A stretch of 64,000 bases of DNA from Phaeobacter gallaeciensis (GTDB lineage: Bacteria > Pseudomonadota > Alphaproteobacteria > Rhodobacterales > Rhodobacteraceae), in NCBI RefSeq assembly GCF_001678945.1, contig NZ_CP015124.1, positions 1,240,001 through 1,304,000 of the forward strand, written 5' to 3'. The notes under the pieces are model-generated. The model had not been told where the DNA came from. It worked only from the letters and a program-made list of their open reading frames with translations, and did not search any database. Below are positions 54,229 to 63,059 of this stretch, in pieces (the first letter of the stretch is position 1; the number at the start of each line of letters is the position of its first letter). Made by a program: the position numbers and the translations under genes.

Positions 54229-55392
54229 ATGGCCGATACCGCACCGTCCAAGCCAACCGCGTGCCTTGCGCTTGCTGATGGAACCGTCTTTTACGGAACC
54301 GGGTTCGGCGCAACAGGACGAACCGTGGCCGAGCTGTGTTTCAACACCGCGATGACCGGCTATCAGGAGATCATGACCGACCCGTCTTATGCCGGGCAAA
54401 TCGTGACCTTTACCTTCCCGCATATCGGCAACACCGGCGTCACTCCCGAAGATGACGAAACCGGCGATCCGGTTGCGGCTGGCATGGTGGTGAAATGGGA
54501 CCCGACGCTGGCCTCCAACTGGCGCGCCACCGAAGAGCTGAAAGCCTGGCTGACCCGCACCGGACGCATCGCCATCGGCGGCATCGACACCCGGCGCCTG
54601 ACCCGCGCGATCCGCCAGCAGGGCGCTCCGCATGCGGCGCTGGCGCATGATCCGGAAGGCAACTTCGACGTCGAAGCACTGGTTGCAGCCGCCCGCGGCT
54701 GGTCCGGTCTGGAAGGTCTGGATCTGGCCAAGGACGTCACCTGCGCCCAAAGCTATCGCTGGGACGAAATGCGGTGGGCCTGGCCCGAAGGCTATACCCG
54801 TCAGGAGGCCCCCCAGCACAAAGTCGTCGCCGTCGACTATGGCGCTAAGCGCAACATCCTGCGCTGCTTGGCCTCTGCGGGCTGCGATGTGACCGTTCTG
54901 CCTGCAACGGCCACGGCCGAAGAGGTGCTCGCCCATAATCCTGACGGAGTGTTCCTGTCCAATGGCCCCGGCGATCCGGCGGCCACCGGCGCCTATGCCG
55001 TGCCGATGATCAAGACGATCCTCGACACCACCGATCTGCCCGTTTTTGGCATCTGCCTTGGACACCAGATGCTGGCGCTGGCGCTGGGTGGTAAGACGGT
55101 CAAGATGAACCACGGCCACCATGGGGCGAACCACCCGGTGAAAGAGCATTCCACCGGCAAGGTTGAGATTACCTCGATGAACCACGGGTTCGCAGTAGAC
55201 GCGCAGTCCCTGCCCGAAGGCGTGGAAGAGACCCATATTTCGCTCTTTGACGGCTCCAACTGTGGCATCGCCATGACCGGGCGCCCTGTCTATTCTGTAC
55301 AGCACCACCCGGAGGCAAGCCCCGGTCCGCAGGACAGTTTTTACCTTTTCGAACGTTTTGCGGAAGCCATGGCGACTCGCAAGGCTTCGTAA
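54229..55392 (+). CDS. carA: Carbamoyl-phosphate synthase small subunit
   Basis: Glutamine amidotransferase subunit supplying ammonia for carbamoyl phosphate in pyrimidine and arginine synthesis. The N-terminal CPSase small-chain domain (VFYGTGFGATGRTVAELCFNTAMTGYQEIMTDPSYAGQIV) is followed by a class I glutaminase domain with catalytic Cys in VFGICLGHQM (C276) and the His/Glu pair in QHHPEASPGP. Length 387 residues is normal. ATG 54229 is chosen for GGAGAG upstream; an ATG 15 bp earlier is also possible. The large subunit gene is not adjacent. Confidence 0.96.
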   Translation: MADTAPSKPTACLALADGTVFYGTGFGATGRTVAELCFNTAMTGYQEIMTDPSYAGQIVTFTFPHIGNTGVTPEDDETGDPVAAGMVVKWDPTLASNWRATEELKAWLTRTGRIAIGGIDTRRLTRAIRQQGAPHAALAHDPEGNFDVEALVAAARGWSGLEGLDLAKDVTCAQSYRWDEMRWAWPEGYTRQEAPQHKVVAVDYGAKRNILRCLASAGCDVTVLPATATAEEVLAHNPDGVFLSNGPGDPAATGAYAVPMIKTILDTTDLPVFGICLGHQMLALALGGKTVKMNHGHHGANHPVKEHSTGKVEITSMNHGFAVDAQSLPEGVEETHISLFDGSNCGIAMTGRPVYSVQHHPEASPGPQDSFYLFERFAEAMATRKAS

Positions 55393-55426
55393 AAAGACCC
55401 CCAGGAAAACCCCAAGCTCAGCACTG

Positions 55427-55441
55427 TTAACCGCCCATTAA
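55427..55441 (+). promoter_or_regulatory. CtrA-type box upstream of the glycosyltransferase gene
   Basis: TTAACCGCCCATTAA fits the CtrA consensus TTAA-N7-TTAA, 48 bp before the start of the next gene. The second half also forms a stem-loop CCGCCCAT/ATGGGCGG (55431-55451). CtrA controls motility, cell-cycle and gene-transfer-agent genes in Rhodobacteraceae. Binding not shown. Confidence 0.5.
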
Positions 55442-55489
55442 CCATGGGCGGCAACCGTAGCCCCACCTTCCATCTGGGGTTGATTTGAC

Positions 55490-57514
55490 ATGGGCAAACA
55501 CACACAGGGATTGCGACTTCCGGCAAGCGCGCTCATCCGGGCGCATCAGGCGCAGGTTCATTTCACCGCGCGTCAGAACCAAAAAAGTAGGAACCATTCC
55601 GCTTTCGGCGCCCCTCCGGCAAGGATCAAACCGCGCCAGCCGCCAGCGCCCAGCGCCGGACCACCGGCGGACGCAGCTATCCGTGCGCTAACGCTGCGGC
55701 AGCATGGAAAATCCCCGCCAGACAGCCAGCAGTCCATGTTGCCAAGGACCACGCGATCCTCTGGAAAAGGCGCGCGAACGTCCCAGGGGAACAAAGCCTC
55801 TGCCCCAGACGTTTTCCGCTATGTCGAGCTGGCAAACGCCCGCCCTGACCCAAACCTTCTACACAAAATGCCCCCGGCCTTCTGGCTGCGAAACTCTGCC
55901 GTGCCCTGGATGCGGCTGGGGGATTCCATCGTTGTGGCCATGGCCGATCTCAGCCAGGCCGACCGGGTTCAGGCACAACTGCGCAATGCCTTTGGCACCG
56001 TGATCCCGGTTCTTGCCCGCAAGGTGCAGGTGCAGGACCTTCTGACGCGCACCCTGCGGCACCGGATGGTCCGGAACGCCAGCGTCAGCGTGCCGTCCGA
56101 GATGAGCAGCCGCTTCCTCGCCCATGGCAGGCTCCATATGGCAATGGCGGTGTGGATGGGGATGGTGCTGAGCCTGACCATTCTGGTTCCGATGTTCGTT
56201 TTCAACGCCTTCAGCGCACTGGCCTTTGCGCTGCTCCTGCTGTTTACTGGCTTTCGGGTGATCGGTCTCGCAGGCTTTCTTGCAGAGCGTTACCGCCCGC
56301 CCCTGCCCCACCGCAGCCTTTTGCGTCCGGATCAATTGCCCCGCATCTCGGTCCTGGTGCCCTTGTTCCGTGAGGCAAAGATCAGCGGCGCGCTTTTGCA
56401 CCGGCTCCGGAAACTGCGGTATCCGCGCCACCTTATGGAGGTTATCCTGGTGCTGGAAGAGGATGACGCCATCACCCTGCGGGCGGTGCAAAAGGCCCGG
56501 CTGCCCCATTGGATCCGGGTGATCAGGGTGCCCGCTTACGCGGACCTGAAGACCAAGCCCCGGGCGCTGAACTACGCGCTGAACCACTGCCAGGGTGAGA
56601 TCATCGGCGTCTGGGATGCCGAAGATGCGCCGCAGCCCGATCAACTGCACCGGGTGGCTGCGGCCTTTGCCCATGCTCCTCCTGAACTGGCCTGTGTGCA
56701 AGGTGTCCTGGATTATTACAATCCTCGCGCCAGCTGGATCGCGCGCTGCTTTACGCTGGAATACGCCAGCTGGTTCCGCATTATCCTGCATGGAATTGCC
56801 CGCATGGGGCTGGTCGTTCCGCTTGGCGGCACCACCATGTTCATCCGGCGCGGCATTCTGGACCGGGTTGGCGGCTGGGACGCCCACAATGTGACCGAGG
56901 ATGCCGACCTGGGCGTGCGCCTGTTCCGAGCCGGCTATCGCACCAAGATGCTGGCCTCCACCACCTATGAAGAGGCCAATTGCCGCCCCTGGCCCTGGAT
57001 CAAGCAGAGATCACGCTGGCTCAAAGGTTTCATGGTGACCTATTGCGTCCACATGCGATCCCCGGCGCAGCTTCTTCGGGATCTTGGCTGGTCGCGGTTC
57101 ATCGGCTTCCAGATCTTCTTTCTGTGCTCTGTCGGGCAATTTCTGCTCGCCCCATTCCTGTGGAGCTTCTGGCTCGTCGCCTTGGGGCTGCCTCATCCCA
57201 GCGCAGACACGGTTCCCGGAGGCTGGCTGGCGCTCGCCGTCGCAAGCATCGTAATTTTTGAGCTCCTGAACCAGATAACAGCTGTTGTCGCAGCCTTTGT
57301 AACCCGTCGGCGATGGCTGGCCCTGTGGGCACCTTGCCTTCTGTACTATTATCCTATGGGAGTCGTCGCCGCCTACAAGGGCCTCTATGAATTGGTTTTT
57401 CATCCGTTTTTCTGGGACAAGACCGATCACGGGTTCCACGCGCCGGACGATTATTATGACCCACAGACACGGAGCGCAATACAGGCCGAGGCCTGCAGCA
57501 GCGCACAGAGTTGA
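55490..57514 (+). CDS. Membrane glycosyltransferase family 2 with MshEN-like N-terminal domain
   Basis: A 674-residue protein. After a low-complexity N-terminus, residues ~125-185 resemble the GspE/MshE N-terminal (MshEN) domain, some of which bind c-di-GMP (PPAFWLRNSAVPWMRLGD, VVAMADLSQADRVQ). Two membrane helices (~219-265) lead to a GT2 catalytic domain: ISVLVPLFRE (~286-295), the DAED of GVWDAEDAPQP (~376), EDADLG and QRSRWLKG near residue 505. C-terminal helices end it. This NfrB/cellulose synthase-like layout suggests a polysaccharide or phage-receptor-like polymer synthase that may sense c-di-GMP. Function inferred. Confidence 0.85.
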   Translation: MGKHTQGLRLPASALIRAHQAQVHFTARQNQKSRNHSAFGAPPARIKPRQPPAPSAGPPADAAIRALTLRQHGKSPPDSQQSMLPRTTRSSGKGARTSQGNKASAPDVFRYVELANARPDPNLLHKMPPAFWLRNSAVPWMRLGDSIVVAMADLSQADRVQAQLRNAFGTVIPVLARKVQVQDLLTRTLRHRMVRNASVSVPSEMSSRFLAHGRLHMAMAVWMGMVLSLTILVPMFVFNAFSALAFALLLLFTGFRVIGLAGFLAERYRPPLPHRSLLRPDQLPRISVLVPLFREAKISGALLHRLRKLRYPRHLMEVILVLEEDDAITLRAVQKARLPHWIRVIRVPAYADLKTKPRALNYALNHCQGEIIGVWDAEDAPQPDQLHRVAAAFAHAPPELACVQGVLDYYNPRASWIARCFTLEYASWFRIILHGIARMGLVVPLGGTTMFIRRGILDRVGGWDAHNVTEDADLGVRLFRAGYRTKMLASTTYEEANCRPWPWIKQRSRWLKGFMVTYCVHMRSPAQLLRDLGWSRFIGFQIFFLCSVGQFLLAPFLWSFWLVALGLPHPSADTVPGGWLALAVASIVIFELLNQITAVVAAFVTRRRWLALWAPCLLYYYPMGVVAAYKGLYELVFHPFFWDKTDHGFHAPDDYYDPQTRSAIQAEACSSAQS

Positions 57515-57542
57515 CCTGCCTGCAAGAGACGCAACCTGACGC

Positions 57543-58214
57543 TCAGCCTTTGCTGCGGTCGCCAGCATCCTGTTTCAGACGGGTCATGAAGGCGATAGAA
57601 ATATGATCTTTCAGGGCATCTGCCGCAGCATCCGCATCGCGCCTGCTGATCGCATCCACGATGCCCTTATGCTCGGACTGCGCGATCTTGCCGCGTCCCT
57701 TGGCCGCCAGCGAGGTGGTTGCCATCAGGGCCATTGTCCGGTGCACCAGATTGAGCTGCTGGACCAGATAGCGGTTGTGCGAGGCAAGGTGGATCTGTTC
57801 GTGAAAGCGCCGGTTCGCCTTGGCCAGCTCGGTCGGATCATCGACCAGCTGATCATCGGCCTTCACCATCTCCTGCAGGACACGGATCTCTTCTTCGGTG
57901 GCGTGCTGGGCTGCCAACCGCGCGGCCAGACCTTCCAGTTCGCGCCGCACCACATAGAGCTCGGCCATCTGGTTATGATCCAGCGAGGCCACGATCAGCG
58001 ACCTGCCGTCCCGCTCCAGCAGCGATTGTGTCTCAAGCCGTTGCAGGGCCTCACGGATCGGCGTGCGGGAGACGCCAAAGCGTTCGGCCAGATCACTCTC
58101 CACCAGTCGGTCGCCGGGCCGGTAGACGCCTACGTCGATGGCCTCAAGGATCAGCGCATAGGCGTCTTTCTGGGTGCTGCGGTGCTGGTTCATGGTCTTT
58201 CCGTTGGATTTCAT
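57543..58214 (-). CDS. GntR-family regulator, FCD subfamily
   Basis: Regulator of about 223 residues. The winged HTH (GDRLVESDLAERFGVSRTPIREALQRLETQSLLERDGRSLIVAS) precedes an FCD all-helical domain with the metal-binding histidines in FHEQIHLASHNRY and ALKDHISIAF. The start is taken at ATG 58214, but ATG 58193 with GGAAAG close by is equally possible. Convergent with the glycosyltransferase gene and divergent from the nucleotidase gene; target genes are not evident. Confidence 0.9.
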   Translation of the reverse strand: MKSNGKTMNQHRSTQKDAYALILEAIDVGVYRPGDRLVESDLAERFGVSRTPIREALQRLETQSLLERDGRSLIVASLDHNQMAELYVVRRELEGLAARLAAQHATEEEIRVLQEMVKADDQLVDDPTELAKANRRFHEQIHLASHNRYLVQQLNLVHRTMALMATTSLAAKGRGKIAQSEHKGIVDAISRRDADAAADALKDHISIAFMTRLKQDAGDRSKG

Positions 58215-58337
58215 CCGGTCTTTTCTACAGTGCGGCCCCGGCCAATCAAGCCTCTTGCTCAATTTGCGCCGAAATCACGCAGGCCAGAAAAGCCGCGCTG
58301 CATTGCAAAACAGCCGCATCCAACTTAATCGAAGGGC

Positions 58338-58982
58338 ATGGTCAAATCACATTTCTCTCATGTCCGTCACTGGGTCTTCGACCTCGACAACACGCTTTAC
58401 CCGCCCTCGGCGCGGCTGTTCGATCAGATCGAGGTCAAGATGACCGATTATGTGATGGCCGAACTGGGCGTGGATCACGCCGAGGCCGACCGTCTGCGCA
58501 AACACTACTGGCGGGAACATGGCACCACCCTGGCCGGACTGATGCAAGAACACGGCATCGATCCCGATCCCTATCTGGTTGCGGTGCACGACATTTCCTT
58601 TGCGCCGCTGGATCCCGATGCCGAGCTTGCCGCCCGGATCAGGGATCTGCCGGGGCGGCGGATCGTCTATACCAACGGCAGCGCCCCCTACGCCGAGCGG
58701 GTTCTCGAAGCGCGCGGTCTGGCTGGGCTGTTTGACGGGATCTATGGCGTCGAACACGCCGATTACCGGCCAAAACCCGAACGGCAGGCATTCGACACCG
58801 TGTTTGCCAAGGCGGGCATTGCGCCACAAAGCGCCGCCATGTTCGAGGATGATCCCCGCAATCTGGCTGCACCGCACGCCATGGGCATGCGCACCGTCCA
58901 TGTCGCGCCAGCCCCGCAAGACGGCGATCACATCCATCACCATACTGATGATCTGACAGGGTTCCTGAGCCGCCTGTTGTAG
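58338..58982 (+). CDS. Pyrimidine 5'-nucleotidase (HAD superfamily, SDT1-like)
   Basis: HAD phosphatase of 214 residues probably acting on pyrimidine nucleotides. HAD motif I is VFDLDNTLYPP (D15, D17), motif II VYTNGS, motif III RPKPE and motif IV FEDDPRN. The DLDNTLYP start is diagnostic of the SDT1/PHM8-like pyrimidine nucleotidases common in alphaproteobacteria. ATG 58338 lies shortly after an AAGGGC site. It stands alone between a GntR gene and a small membrane protein. Confidence 0.9.
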   Translation: MVKSHFSHVRHWVFDLDNTLYPPSARLFDQIEVKMTDYVMAELGVDHAEADRLRKHYWREHGTTLAGLMQEHGIDPDPYLVAVHDISFAPLDPDAELAARIRDLPGRRIVYTNGSAPYAERVLEARGLAGLFDGIYGVEHADYRPKPERQAFDTVFAKAGIAPQSAAMFEDDPRNLAAPHAMGMRTVHVAPAPQDGDHIHHHTDDLTGFLSRLL

Positions 58983-59187
58983 AACCGGCACCGCTCCCCC
59001 GTACCCTTTATCCACTCAATGGCTGCACCGGGTCGTCCGGCGCGGCAGAATGGCTGCTGAACCGCGGTAAATTTCGGCTCAGCTGAGCGGTTTTCCACGC
59101 GTAAGCAGACTGCGACGAAATCTCGCCTGCAATAGTCACCTTTCCTGACCTAAATGAAGCCGCAGTAATACATACAGGAAACGCGAT
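58983..59187. other. Intergenic spacer
   Basis: About 205 bp, no gene or convincing hairpin with a U-run was found. Confidence 0.35.
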
Positions 59188-59436
59188 ATGACTGCTTATA
59201 CCCTCCCCGAACGCCTGTCTCTCTGGCAGCGGCTGCTGTTTGCCATCCCCCTTCTGGGCCGGATCTGCAAAGAGGTCGCCTATGGCGCCAAGGAAAACAT
59301 CTATTACGCGCTTGGCACCTTCGTCAGCCTCTGGGGTTGCTCGGTCGTCATGTTCGGCGTTCCCGGTCTTTATATACCAGCCCTGTGCCTTGTACCGGTG
59401 ATGTTCACGCTCTTGATCCTGATCACGCGCGGATAA
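59188..59436 (+). CDS. Small conserved membrane protein, 82 residues
   Basis: Two hydrophobic segments, one short and amphipathic (LWQRLLFAIPLLGRICKEVA) and one long (ALGTFVSLWGCSVVMFGVPGLYIPALCLVPVMFTLLILI). The ribosome site AGGAAACG is well placed. Such small proteins recur in roseobacters near the UbiH-type gene, but no function is known to me. Confidence 0.75.
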   Translation: MTAYTLPERLSLWQRLLFAIPLLGRICKEVAYGAKENIYYALGTFVSLWGCSVVMFGVPGLYIPALCLVPVMFTLLILITRG

Positions 59437-59510
59437 GGACCATATGCCGCTTGTCATTCCTCTGCCTTGGGGCATATCTCAGGGCAGACGGACGATGAAA
59501 GGCGGCAGCC

Positions 59511-60707
59511 ATGGACCAGACTTGTGACATCCTGATTTCCGGCGGCGGTATTGCCGGACTGACGGCCGCCGCCACTTTTGGCTCTGCAGGATTCCGGGTG
59601 ATCTGCGTCGATCCGGCCCCCCCGATCACCGAACGCGATGTCGATGGTTCAGACCTGCGCACCACCGCAGTTCTGCAACCCGCCCGCGACCTACTGGAAC
59701 GCTGCGGCCTTTGGGCCCGGCTTGCCGGTCACGCCGCCCCCCTCCAGATCATGCGCATCGTCGATGCTGGTGGAGAGCACCCCGAACCGCGAGTGGTGCG
59801 GGATTTCAACGCCGCCGATATCTCGGACCAACCCTTTGGCTGGAACCTGCCCAACTGGTTGTTGCGCCGGGAGCTGGTCGCAGCGCTGGCTGATCTACCG
59901 AATGTAGATTTCCGCCCCGGCGTTGGCACCACGCAGCTGTTCACCCGCCTGAATGAAGCCCGCGTGACCCTGACCGACGGCAGCCAGCAAAAGGCGAAAC
60001 TGGTTCTTGCTTGCGACGGGCGCAATTCCCCGATGCGCGAGGCCGCAGGCATTCCGGTCAAGACCACCCGATACGGGCAAAAGGCGTTGGCCTTTGCAGT
60101 GACCCATCCGGTCCCACATGAAAACGTCTCGACCGAAATCCACCGCTCGGGCGGGCCATTCACCCTGGTCCCCCTGCCCGACTATCAAGGCTTGCCGTCC
60201 TCAGCCGTAGTCTGGATGGAACGCGGTCCGCGGGCGAGCGAGTTGCTGCAGATGGAGACGGCAGAGTTCGAGGCTGCGATGACCCGGCGCAGCTGTGGCT
60301 TGCTGGGTGATCTGACGCTGGCCTCACGCCGCACCATCTGGCCGATCATCAGCCAGTCGGCTGAGCGGCTGAACGGCGAGCGGTTGGCGTTGATGGCAGA
60401 GGCGGCCCACGTGGTGCCGCCAATCGGCGCCCAAGGGCTGAACATGTCGCTGAGTGATCTGCGCTGTCTGCTGGAACTGGCCGAGGCCCGCCCCGAGGGA
60501 TTGGGCGATGCTGCGATGCTGGAGGCCTACAACAAGGCCCGCCACAAGGACATCATGCTGCGCGTCAAAGGCATCGACCTGTTGAACCGCACCTCAATGC
60601 TGGCACCGCGCCCGCTGCGCGATCTACGTGCCTTTGGCCTCAATGCGCTCTATTCAATGGCGCCGGTGCGCCGGACCCTGATGCAGATGGGCCTTGGCGT
60701 AAAATAA
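59511..60707 (+). CDS. UbiH/UbiF/COQ6-family FAD hydroxylase
   Basis: Flavin monooxygenase of 398 residues, most likely a hydroxylase in ubiquinone synthesis. The GxGxxG FAD motif is ISGGGIAGLTAAATFG, the DG motif is LACDGRNSPMREAAGI, and the second FAD motif is ALMAEAAHVVPPIGAQGLNMSLSD, where the usual GDAAH is AEAAH. Which ring position it hydroxylates cannot be told, so no symbol is given. It follows the small membrane protein by 74 bp. Confidence 0.9.
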   Translation: MDQTCDILISGGGIAGLTAAATFGSAGFRVICVDPAPPITERDVDGSDLRTTAVLQPARDLLERCGLWARLAGHAAPLQIMRIVDAGGEHPEPRVVRDFNAADISDQPFGWNLPNWLLRRELVAALADLPNVDFRPGVGTTQLFTRLNEARVTLTDGSQQKAKLVLACDGRNSPMREAAGIPVKTTRYGQKALAFAVTHPVPHENVSTEIHRSGGPFTLVPLPDYQGLPSSAVVWMERGPRASELLQMETAEFEAAMTRRSCGLLGDLTLASRRTIWPIISQSAERLNGERLALMAEAAHVVPPIGAQGLNMSLSDLRCLLELAEARPEGLGDAAMLEAYNKARHKDIMLRVKGIDLLNRTSMLAPRPLRDLRAFGLNALYSMAPVRRTLMQMGLGVK

Positions 60708-61343
60708 CCAGGCAAAGAACTTCGGGCGCATCATGGTGGATGCCGCGCCTGCCATAGTTGGCGGGCCTTTCCCGTTGCGGCTAACGTCGCAGTGCCCTGC
60801 TGCCATGTTGCAGGCGTCTGAGAACGCTTCGATTTTCATTTACTCAGCGAGCCTCCGTCTGGCTGGGTTCTTTGGGCACCACGGCATGTCGCTATCGCGA
60901 TCGGCCTAGACGGCGCCCTGACCACGACCGTGCCTCATGATCGCACCGCCGAACTCATCTCAAAGGTGTACCGATCCGTCTTCACTCACGCGCGCGTGAG
61001 TTTTGCAAACAAGTTATTAAGCTACTGAAAAGTATTAGATTTTCCCTCTCCAACTTGTGAAGTAAGCGGAGCAGAAAAGAATCACATTGACATTTACGTA
61101 CCGATCAGTACACCCTTCAGATCATTGACTGATCAGTTAACTCATAGGTTATCAGGGAGGAGGCGCATCATGACGGACCAGCCCCTAATTGCAGGCGCTG
61201 CCACCGCCCCAAAGCGCGTCAGGCACCCAAATGGAGCCGACAGGCGCAACAACGACGCCCGTGGAGGCACCAAGGACACCCCGAAGTCTCTATCCCTAAA
61301 TCAAAAGATAAATTATCTTCGTTTCCCAAACAGGGAGAGTCGA
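60708..61343 (+). promoter_or_regulatory. Regulatory region of the AraC-type gene
   Basis: A 636-bp region rich in palindromes. ACTCACGCGCGCGTGAGT (60983-61000) is a perfect 18-bp palindrome. GTACCGATC occurs at 60967-60975 and 61098-61106; the second is part of GTACCGATCAGTAC (61098-61111), a near-palindrome. TTGACTGATCAGTTAA (61125-61140) is another near-palindrome. A consensus -35 TTGACA lies at 61087-61092 without a good -10. A strong GGGAGGAGG ribosome site precedes an in-frame ATG at 61170. The sites look like TetR-type operators; inferred. Confidence 0.5.
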
Positions 61344-62354
61344 ATGCCAAGTGTAACAACGACATTTGTGGCGACGATGGCCAATGCCGCTGGTCTGACG
61401 ATGTCGGACGACGGTGCTTTGCTCTCTGAAGGGGAAGTTGTTTATCGCTTTCGGCCGGGCGCGGATGGGATCATGCCCGAGGCCGAGTATTTCAACGCTC
61501 TGGACTGGATACGGAGCACCCAGGAAGATGAGGTCGCTCTCATTTCCACTTACGCAGAGACCATCCAGCTGGACGATCTCGGGGTGCTGGGGCTTGCGAT
61601 CAAGACGGCACCTGATCTCCGTAGCTCCATGCGCCTTATCGAGCGCTATTTCCGGCTCATGACCGACACTGTCGATTATCTTTTTGATGAAACTCAGGAC
61701 CCTGCTCGCCTGATCATCGAAGAGCGTTCCGTCACTCATCCCGTCCTGCAATTTCGCAATGAATGCGCATTGGCCAGCTTTGCTCACAAGATCCGCTGCC
61801 TGTTGGGACAGGATATCCAGTTTTCCTATGCATCCTTTCGTCACCCCTGCCGAGGCACGCCTGAACGCTATGCCGAGTATTTTGGCTGCGAGGTCCGGTT
61901 CGGCGCCGACCAGGACGCCCTTGCCCTGCCCTCCACCGCGCTGGATCTGCCGGTCCGGCTCGGAGACAAGGCGGTGTCCGACTTCCTGATCCGGCATTTG
62001 GATGAGGAAATGTGTGCCTTGCACAAGAACCCGCCGCTGATGACCGATCTGATGCGCCACCTGTCACAGGCCCTGAAACATGGCTTGCCGCAAGCGGGCG
62101 ACATCGCGCGCGCCATGGGGATGAGCGAACGCACTCTCTACCGCCGCCTGTCCGAAGAGGGGCTGACTTATCGAGAGGCCCTGAAACAGGCCCAAACCCA
62201 ACTTGCCCATGAACTGCTGACCACAAGCGACTTCTCGATCGCCGAGATCGCATTCCTCACCGGATTTTCCGAACAAAGTACTTTCAGCCGCGCCTTCAAA
62301 CGCTGGGTTGGCCAGGCACCTGCCCAATACCGGCAGGCTGCAGCGACCCAATAA
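61344..62354 (+). CDS. AraC-family transcriptional regulator
   Basis: Regulator of 336 residues. The N-terminal ~200 residues match the OruR/ArgR-like arabinose-binding-type domain (IQLDDLGVLGLAIKTAPDLRSSMRLIERYFRLMTD) and the C-terminal ~90 residues are a double HTH (ARAMGMSERTLYRRLSEEGLTYREAL, FSIAEIAFLTGFSEQSTFSRAFKRWVGQAPAQYR). ATG 61344 has CAGGGAGAG and gives the usual family length. A longer in-frame start at 61170 with an even better ribosome site would add 58 hydrophilic residues, so both are possible. Target unknown. Confidence 0.92.
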   Translation: MPSVTTTFVATMANAAGLTMSDDGALLSEGEVVYRFRPGADGIMPEAEYFNALDWIRSTQEDEVALISTYAETIQLDDLGVLGLAIKTAPDLRSSMRLIERYFRLMTDTVDYLFDETQDPARLIIEERSVTHPVLQFRNECALASFAHKIRCLLGQDIQFSYASFRHPCRGTPERYAEYFGCEVRFGADQDALALPSTALDLPVRLGDKAVSDFLIRHLDEEMCALHKNPPLMTDLMRHLSQALKHGLPQAGDIARAMGMSERTLYRRLSEEGLTYREALKQAQTQLAHELLTTSDFSIAEIAFLTGFSEQSTFSRAFKRWVGQAPAQYRQAAATQ

Positions 62355-62524
62355 CTGCAGCGTGGACACCCGGTTTGGCAGATAGGGTCATATGGCTGGC
62401 AGAACCTGCCAAGACCCCCGCACCCCGAACGCCGTACAAAACATGTAACGATACCTTGAGTGCACCCTGCGCCAGACGGCCAGTGCTTTTTTTAACTATT
62501 GAGCCCAGGAAGTGGAAACCACAA

Positions 62525-62680
62525 ATGAAAGAAATGACTTCTCTTCTTGCACTGGCACTGGCCGCTGCCATGGCGGCCGGTCTTGTGCTTCTTCCCATTA
62601 CGATGCCCCGGTCTTCCGGCGTCTATGGCGGCCAGTTTCAGGGGCAGCTCGCTTTTCTTGGTCACTCTCAAACACGATAG
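62525..62680 (+). CDS. Possible small exported peptide, 51 residues
   Basis: From ATG 62525 the product is a signal-like helix (SLLALALAAAMAAGLVLLPI) and a short Gly/Gln-rich tail. AGGAAGTGG lies upstream at a fair distance. It might be a small exported or membrane peptide near the curlin-type gene. No family recognised; a chance frame is possible. Confidence 0.4.
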   Translation: MKEMTSLLALALAAAMAAGLVLLPITMPRSSGVYGGQFQGQLAFLGHSQTR

Positions 62681-63059
62681 CATGGTCACGCAAATCAACC
62701 GTGAAAGCAGCATTCTTTCTCGATCCGTCCGGTGAAGCCCGTCTCTCGTCTCATCCGCTCCTGTGGGCCTCGCGGCTTTGCCTGCCCCAATTGAGCGCCG
62801 CGTCCAGCCCCTACCTGCCCCCTGAATTCGCCGCCGACGCCCGCCACCTGACAGGCGGGAATTTCGCAGGGGGCGGTCACATCCCGCTGACGGACCCCGG
62901 GCGTCAGCCGCTTCTGGCCAACTCCATGTTGCAGTTCGGCGGCGCAAGACGAAGCGCCCCATACAGAACCGTCCGCCAAGGCCGGTAGCGCGGCAAAGCG
63001 CTTACATCCTCTCCGCTCCGCAAGTGCACGATATTGGCAGAGATAAAGGGGGGGCCAGA
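62681..63059. other. Region between small peptide and curlin-type gene
   Basis: About 380 bp, GC-rich. Overlapping open frames on both strands have no convincing motif or ribosome site; no clear terminator for the minus-strand curlin-type gene was found. Confidence 0.35.
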
